Positions 5,805 through 7,075 of a stretch of 7,075 nt of DNA are shown in pieces. The position numbers and the translations under genes are program-made. The notes under the pieces were generated by a model. That model saw only the letters and a program-made list of their open reading frames with translations. It was not told where the DNA came from and made no database searches. Positions within the stretch are counted from its first letter, which is position 1, and each line of letters opens with the position of its first letter. The stretch spans positions 1 to 7,075 of the forward strand of contig JAFVFM010000126.1 of assembly GCA_017475415.1 (NCBI GenBank). Reading direction: 5' to 3'. The stretch is from Solobacterium sp. (lineage in GTDB: Bacteria > Bacillota_I > Bacilli_A > Erysipelotrichales > Erysipelotrichaceae).

Positions 5805-5832
5805 TTGAATAAACAATTAAATTGTATAAAAT
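5805..5832 (+). promoter_or_regulatory. Promoter of the thioredoxin reductase-ohrR operon
   Basis: TTGAAT (5805-5810), a 16-bp spacer and TAAAAT (5827-5832). The start would be near 5839, with GGAGG at 5847-5851 and the ATG at 5860. The spacer is filled exactly by OhrR box 1. Confidence 0.55.
5812..5826. promoter_or_regulatory. OhrR operator, box 1
   Basis: AACAATT-A-AATTGTA matches the OhrR box described for Bacillus subtilis (TACAATT-N-AATTGTA) at 13 of 14 positions, with a perfect 13-bp palindrome core (5813-5825). It lies between the -35 and -10 hexamers, so a bound repressor would block RNA polymerase. The ohrR gene itself is the second gene of the operon. Confidence 0.75.
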
Positions 5833-5841
5833 ATAATTGTA
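5827..5841. promoter_or_regulatory. OhrR operator, box 2 (degenerate left half)
   Basis: TAAAATA-T-AATTGTA directly abuts box 1 and matches the box at 12 of 14 positions; the right half is perfect. The 11-base direct repeat AATTGTATAAA (5820-5830 and 5835-5845, period 15) reflects the tandem boxes. It covers the -10 and the likely transcription start. Tandem boxes are also found at B. subtilis ohrA. Confidence 0.55.
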
Positions 5842-5859
5842 TAAACGGAGGAAACGAAA

Positions 5860-6729
5860 ATGAGATATGATATTGCGATTATAGGTACAGGCCCTGCAGG
5901 CTTAGAGGCTGCGATTACAGCGAAAGTAAGAAATAAGAATATTATTTTATTGGGTAGTAAAGAACTTAGTCCAAAGATGGCTGTAGTAGAACATCCAATT
6001 AAGAATTATCTAGGTTTACCAGAAGTAACAGGTAAAGAAATGATTGCGGCTTTCCGTAAACAATTAGAAGTATTAGATATCGAAGTAACAGAATTAAAAG
6101 CTACAACTGTATATAATGTAGGGGACTATTATTCCTTACAACTCAGCAACAATGACATCATTGAGGCAGATGCCGTAATCTTGGCAACAGGAGTAGTAGC
6201 TGGTAAGCCATATCCTGGTGAAACAGAATTCTTAGGTAGAGGTGTAAGCTATTGTGCAACTTGCGATGCGCCATTATATAAAGGTAAAACAGTAGCGGTT
6301 ATTGGCGGTAGTAAAGAGGAAGAAGCAGAGGCGGATTTCTTAGGTGAAGTATGTGAAAAAGTATATTACTTCCCACTCTATAAAGATGAAGTGAATTTTA
6401 AGAGTACAAATATAGAAATCTGCAAGGAAAAACCACAAGAAATTAAAGGTGGTATGAAGGCAGATACATTAGTAACAGATGTAAAAGAACATAAGGTAGA
6501 TTGTACATTTATCTTACGTGCTGCTCAATTTCCTGCACAACTTGTACCAGGCTTAGAAGTAGAAGGTAATGCAGTAAAGGTTGACCTACAAATGCGCACA
6601 AATCTTCCTGGCTTATTTACAGCAGGTGATTTAACGGGCCAACCATATCAATATATTAAAGCAGCAGGTCAAGGTAATGTAGCAGCACTATCAGCTGTAA
6701 GTTATTTAGATGAAAAAAAGAGAGGTTAA
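5860..6729 (+). CDS. Thioredoxin reductase-like flavoprotein, ferredoxin-dependent (FFTR) type
   Basis: A 289-residue FAD disulfide oxidoreductase. The N-terminal FAD-binding GTGPAG is at 9-14, the redox motif CATC at 132-135 (C132, C135, in YCATCDAPLYKG), and the C-terminal FAD motif TAGDLTGQPYQYIKAAGQG at 254-272. It is shorter than NADPH thioredoxin reductases (about 310-320). The second nucleotide-binding domain is degenerate: VAVIGGSKEEEAEADFL (145-161) replaces the usual GGGxSAxEEA loop, and VYYFPLYKDE (168-177) stands where the NADPH-binding HRRxxxR should be. This is the pattern of clostridial ferredoxin-dependent flavin thioredoxin reductases. It likely reduces thioredoxin using ferredoxin rather than NADPH; this is inferred from motifs. 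The start has GGAGG 8 bases upstream. ohrR follows after 4 bases, and the tandem OhrR boxes suggest induction by organic peroxides. Confidence 0.85.
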   Translation: MRYDIAIIGTGPAGLEAAITAKVRNKNIILLGSKELSPKMAVVEHPIKNYLGLPEVTGKEMIAAFRKQLEVLDIEVTELKATTVYNVGDYYSLQLSNNDIIEADAVILATGVVAGKPYPGETEFLGRGVSYCATCDAPLYKGKTVAVIGGSKEEEAEADFLGEVCEKVYYFPLYKDEVNFKSTNIEICKEKPQEIKGGMKADTLVTDVKEHKVDCTFILRAAQFPAQLVPGLEVEGNAVKVDLQMRTNLPGLFTAGDLTGQPYQYIKAAGQGNVAALSAVSYLDEKKRG

Positions 6730-6733
6730 ATAA

Positions 6734-7075
6734 ATGAATAAGGAATATGATTGTTTACGCTTAGATAATCAATTGTGTTTCCCTTTGTATGCAGTGGCAC
6801 GAAAAATAACCGCGAAATATACACCATATTTTAAAGAACTAGATATTACCTATACGCAATATATAGTGCTTATGGTATTGTGGGAAAATGAAGATAAAGA
6901 AACTAGTGTGGGAGAACTTTGTAGAAGGCTCTATTTAGATTCTGGTACGCTTACTCCATTATTAAAAAAGATGGAAGATAAGAATTTATTAATCCGAAAA
7001 AGAAGTAAAGAAGATGAGCGTAGTGTATTAATTACATTAACGGATAAAGGAATAGAATTAAAAGAAAAATGTAAA
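6734..7075 (+). CDS. ohrR: Organic hydroperoxide-sensing MarR family regulator OhrR (3' end outside window)
   Basis: The first 114 residues of a protein usually about 145-150 long; the window end cuts it without a stop. The N terminus LRLDNQLCFPLYAVARKIT carries the reactive cysteine at C15, the same position as the sensing cysteine of B. subtilis OhrR. Helix TYTQYIVLMVLWE (39-51), recognition helix region LYLDSGTLTPLLKKMED (66-82) and wing KRSKEDERSVLITLTDKG (89-106) are classic OhrR. Other cysteines are C7, C63 and C113. The ATG at 6734 has AGAGAGG upstream, inside the end of the reductase gene, 4 bases after whose stop it begins. In the family, the reduced protein represses; oxidation of the cysteine by organic hydroperoxides releases DNA. 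The OhrR boxes at 5812-5841 indicate autoregulation. No ohr peroxidase gene lies in the window. Confidence 0.9.
   Translation, partial: MNKEYDCLRLDNQLCFPLYAVARKITAKYTPYFKELDITYTQYIVLMVLWENEDKETSVGELCRRLYLDSGTLTPLLKKMEDKNLLIRKRSKEDERSVLITLTDKGIELKEKCK

Noticed and set aside
5840..5845. TATAAA at 5840-5845 as the -10 of the reductase operon
   Set aside because: Transcription would start within or past the GGAGG ribosome site, leaving no usable leader. The TTGAAT / TAAAAT pair is better placed.

Overview
The window is AT-rich, compactly organised DNA with strong Shine-Dalgarno sites, short intergenic gaps and several rho-independent terminators. Together with the gene content (AsnA-type asparagine synthetase, a SpoIIE-type phosphatase with an RsbW-like kinase domain, a PadR/HAAS pair, a ferredoxin-type flavin thioredoxin reductase and OhrR), this suggests a low-GC Bacillota. 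A gut-type anaerobe of the Erysipelotrichia or Clostridia is my best guess. The taxonomic call is inference.

Layout. Bases 1-234 (minus): a 77-codon fragment resembling the N-terminal part of a larger protein, ending in a stop at the window edge. Bases 263-562 (minus): a self-contained unit of consensus-like promoter, Shine-Dalgarno site, a 68-residue peptide with a double-glycine leader and a zinc-ribbon-like core, and a terminator. Bases 563-932: no credible protein gene, but a plausible plus-strand promoter and a good plus-strand terminator, so a candidate small RNA. Bases 933-2404 (minus): a padR regulator translationally coupled (ATGA overlap) to a HAAS + DUF4097 protein, with a promoter lying inside a 46-bp dyad that is probably the PadR operator. 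Bases 2465-3496 (minus): asnA with its own terminator. Bases 3570-5720 (minus): one continuous reading frame for a membrane sensor, HAMP, PP2C/SpoIIE phosphatase and RsbW-like ATPase, interrupted by a single in-frame TGA at 4134-4136. Bases 5721-5859: divergent regulatory region. Bases 5860-7075 (plus): a two-gene operon of an FFTR-like thioredoxin reductase and ohrR, the latter cut by the window end.

How the genes work together. The plus-strand operon looks like an autoregulated organic-peroxide response. Two tandem OhrR boxes fill the -35/-10 spacer and cover the -10 and start region, and OhrR keeps its sensing cysteine at position 15. The target here is a thioredoxin reductase rather than the usual ohr peroxidase. 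The interrupted minus-strand gene would be a partner-switching signalling protein (phosphatase plus anti-sigma-factor-type kinase). The TGA removes the last metal-binding motif of the phosphatase, while the kinase domain keeps an internal start with a good Shine-Dalgarno site. The PadR/HAAS-DUF4097 pair is probably an autoregulated envelope-stress-type module.

The most notable points are the TGA-split phosphatase-kinase gene, the OhrR-FFTR operon with its tandem operator, the double-glycine zinc-ribbon peptide, and the orphan plus-strand transcription unit at about 634-924.
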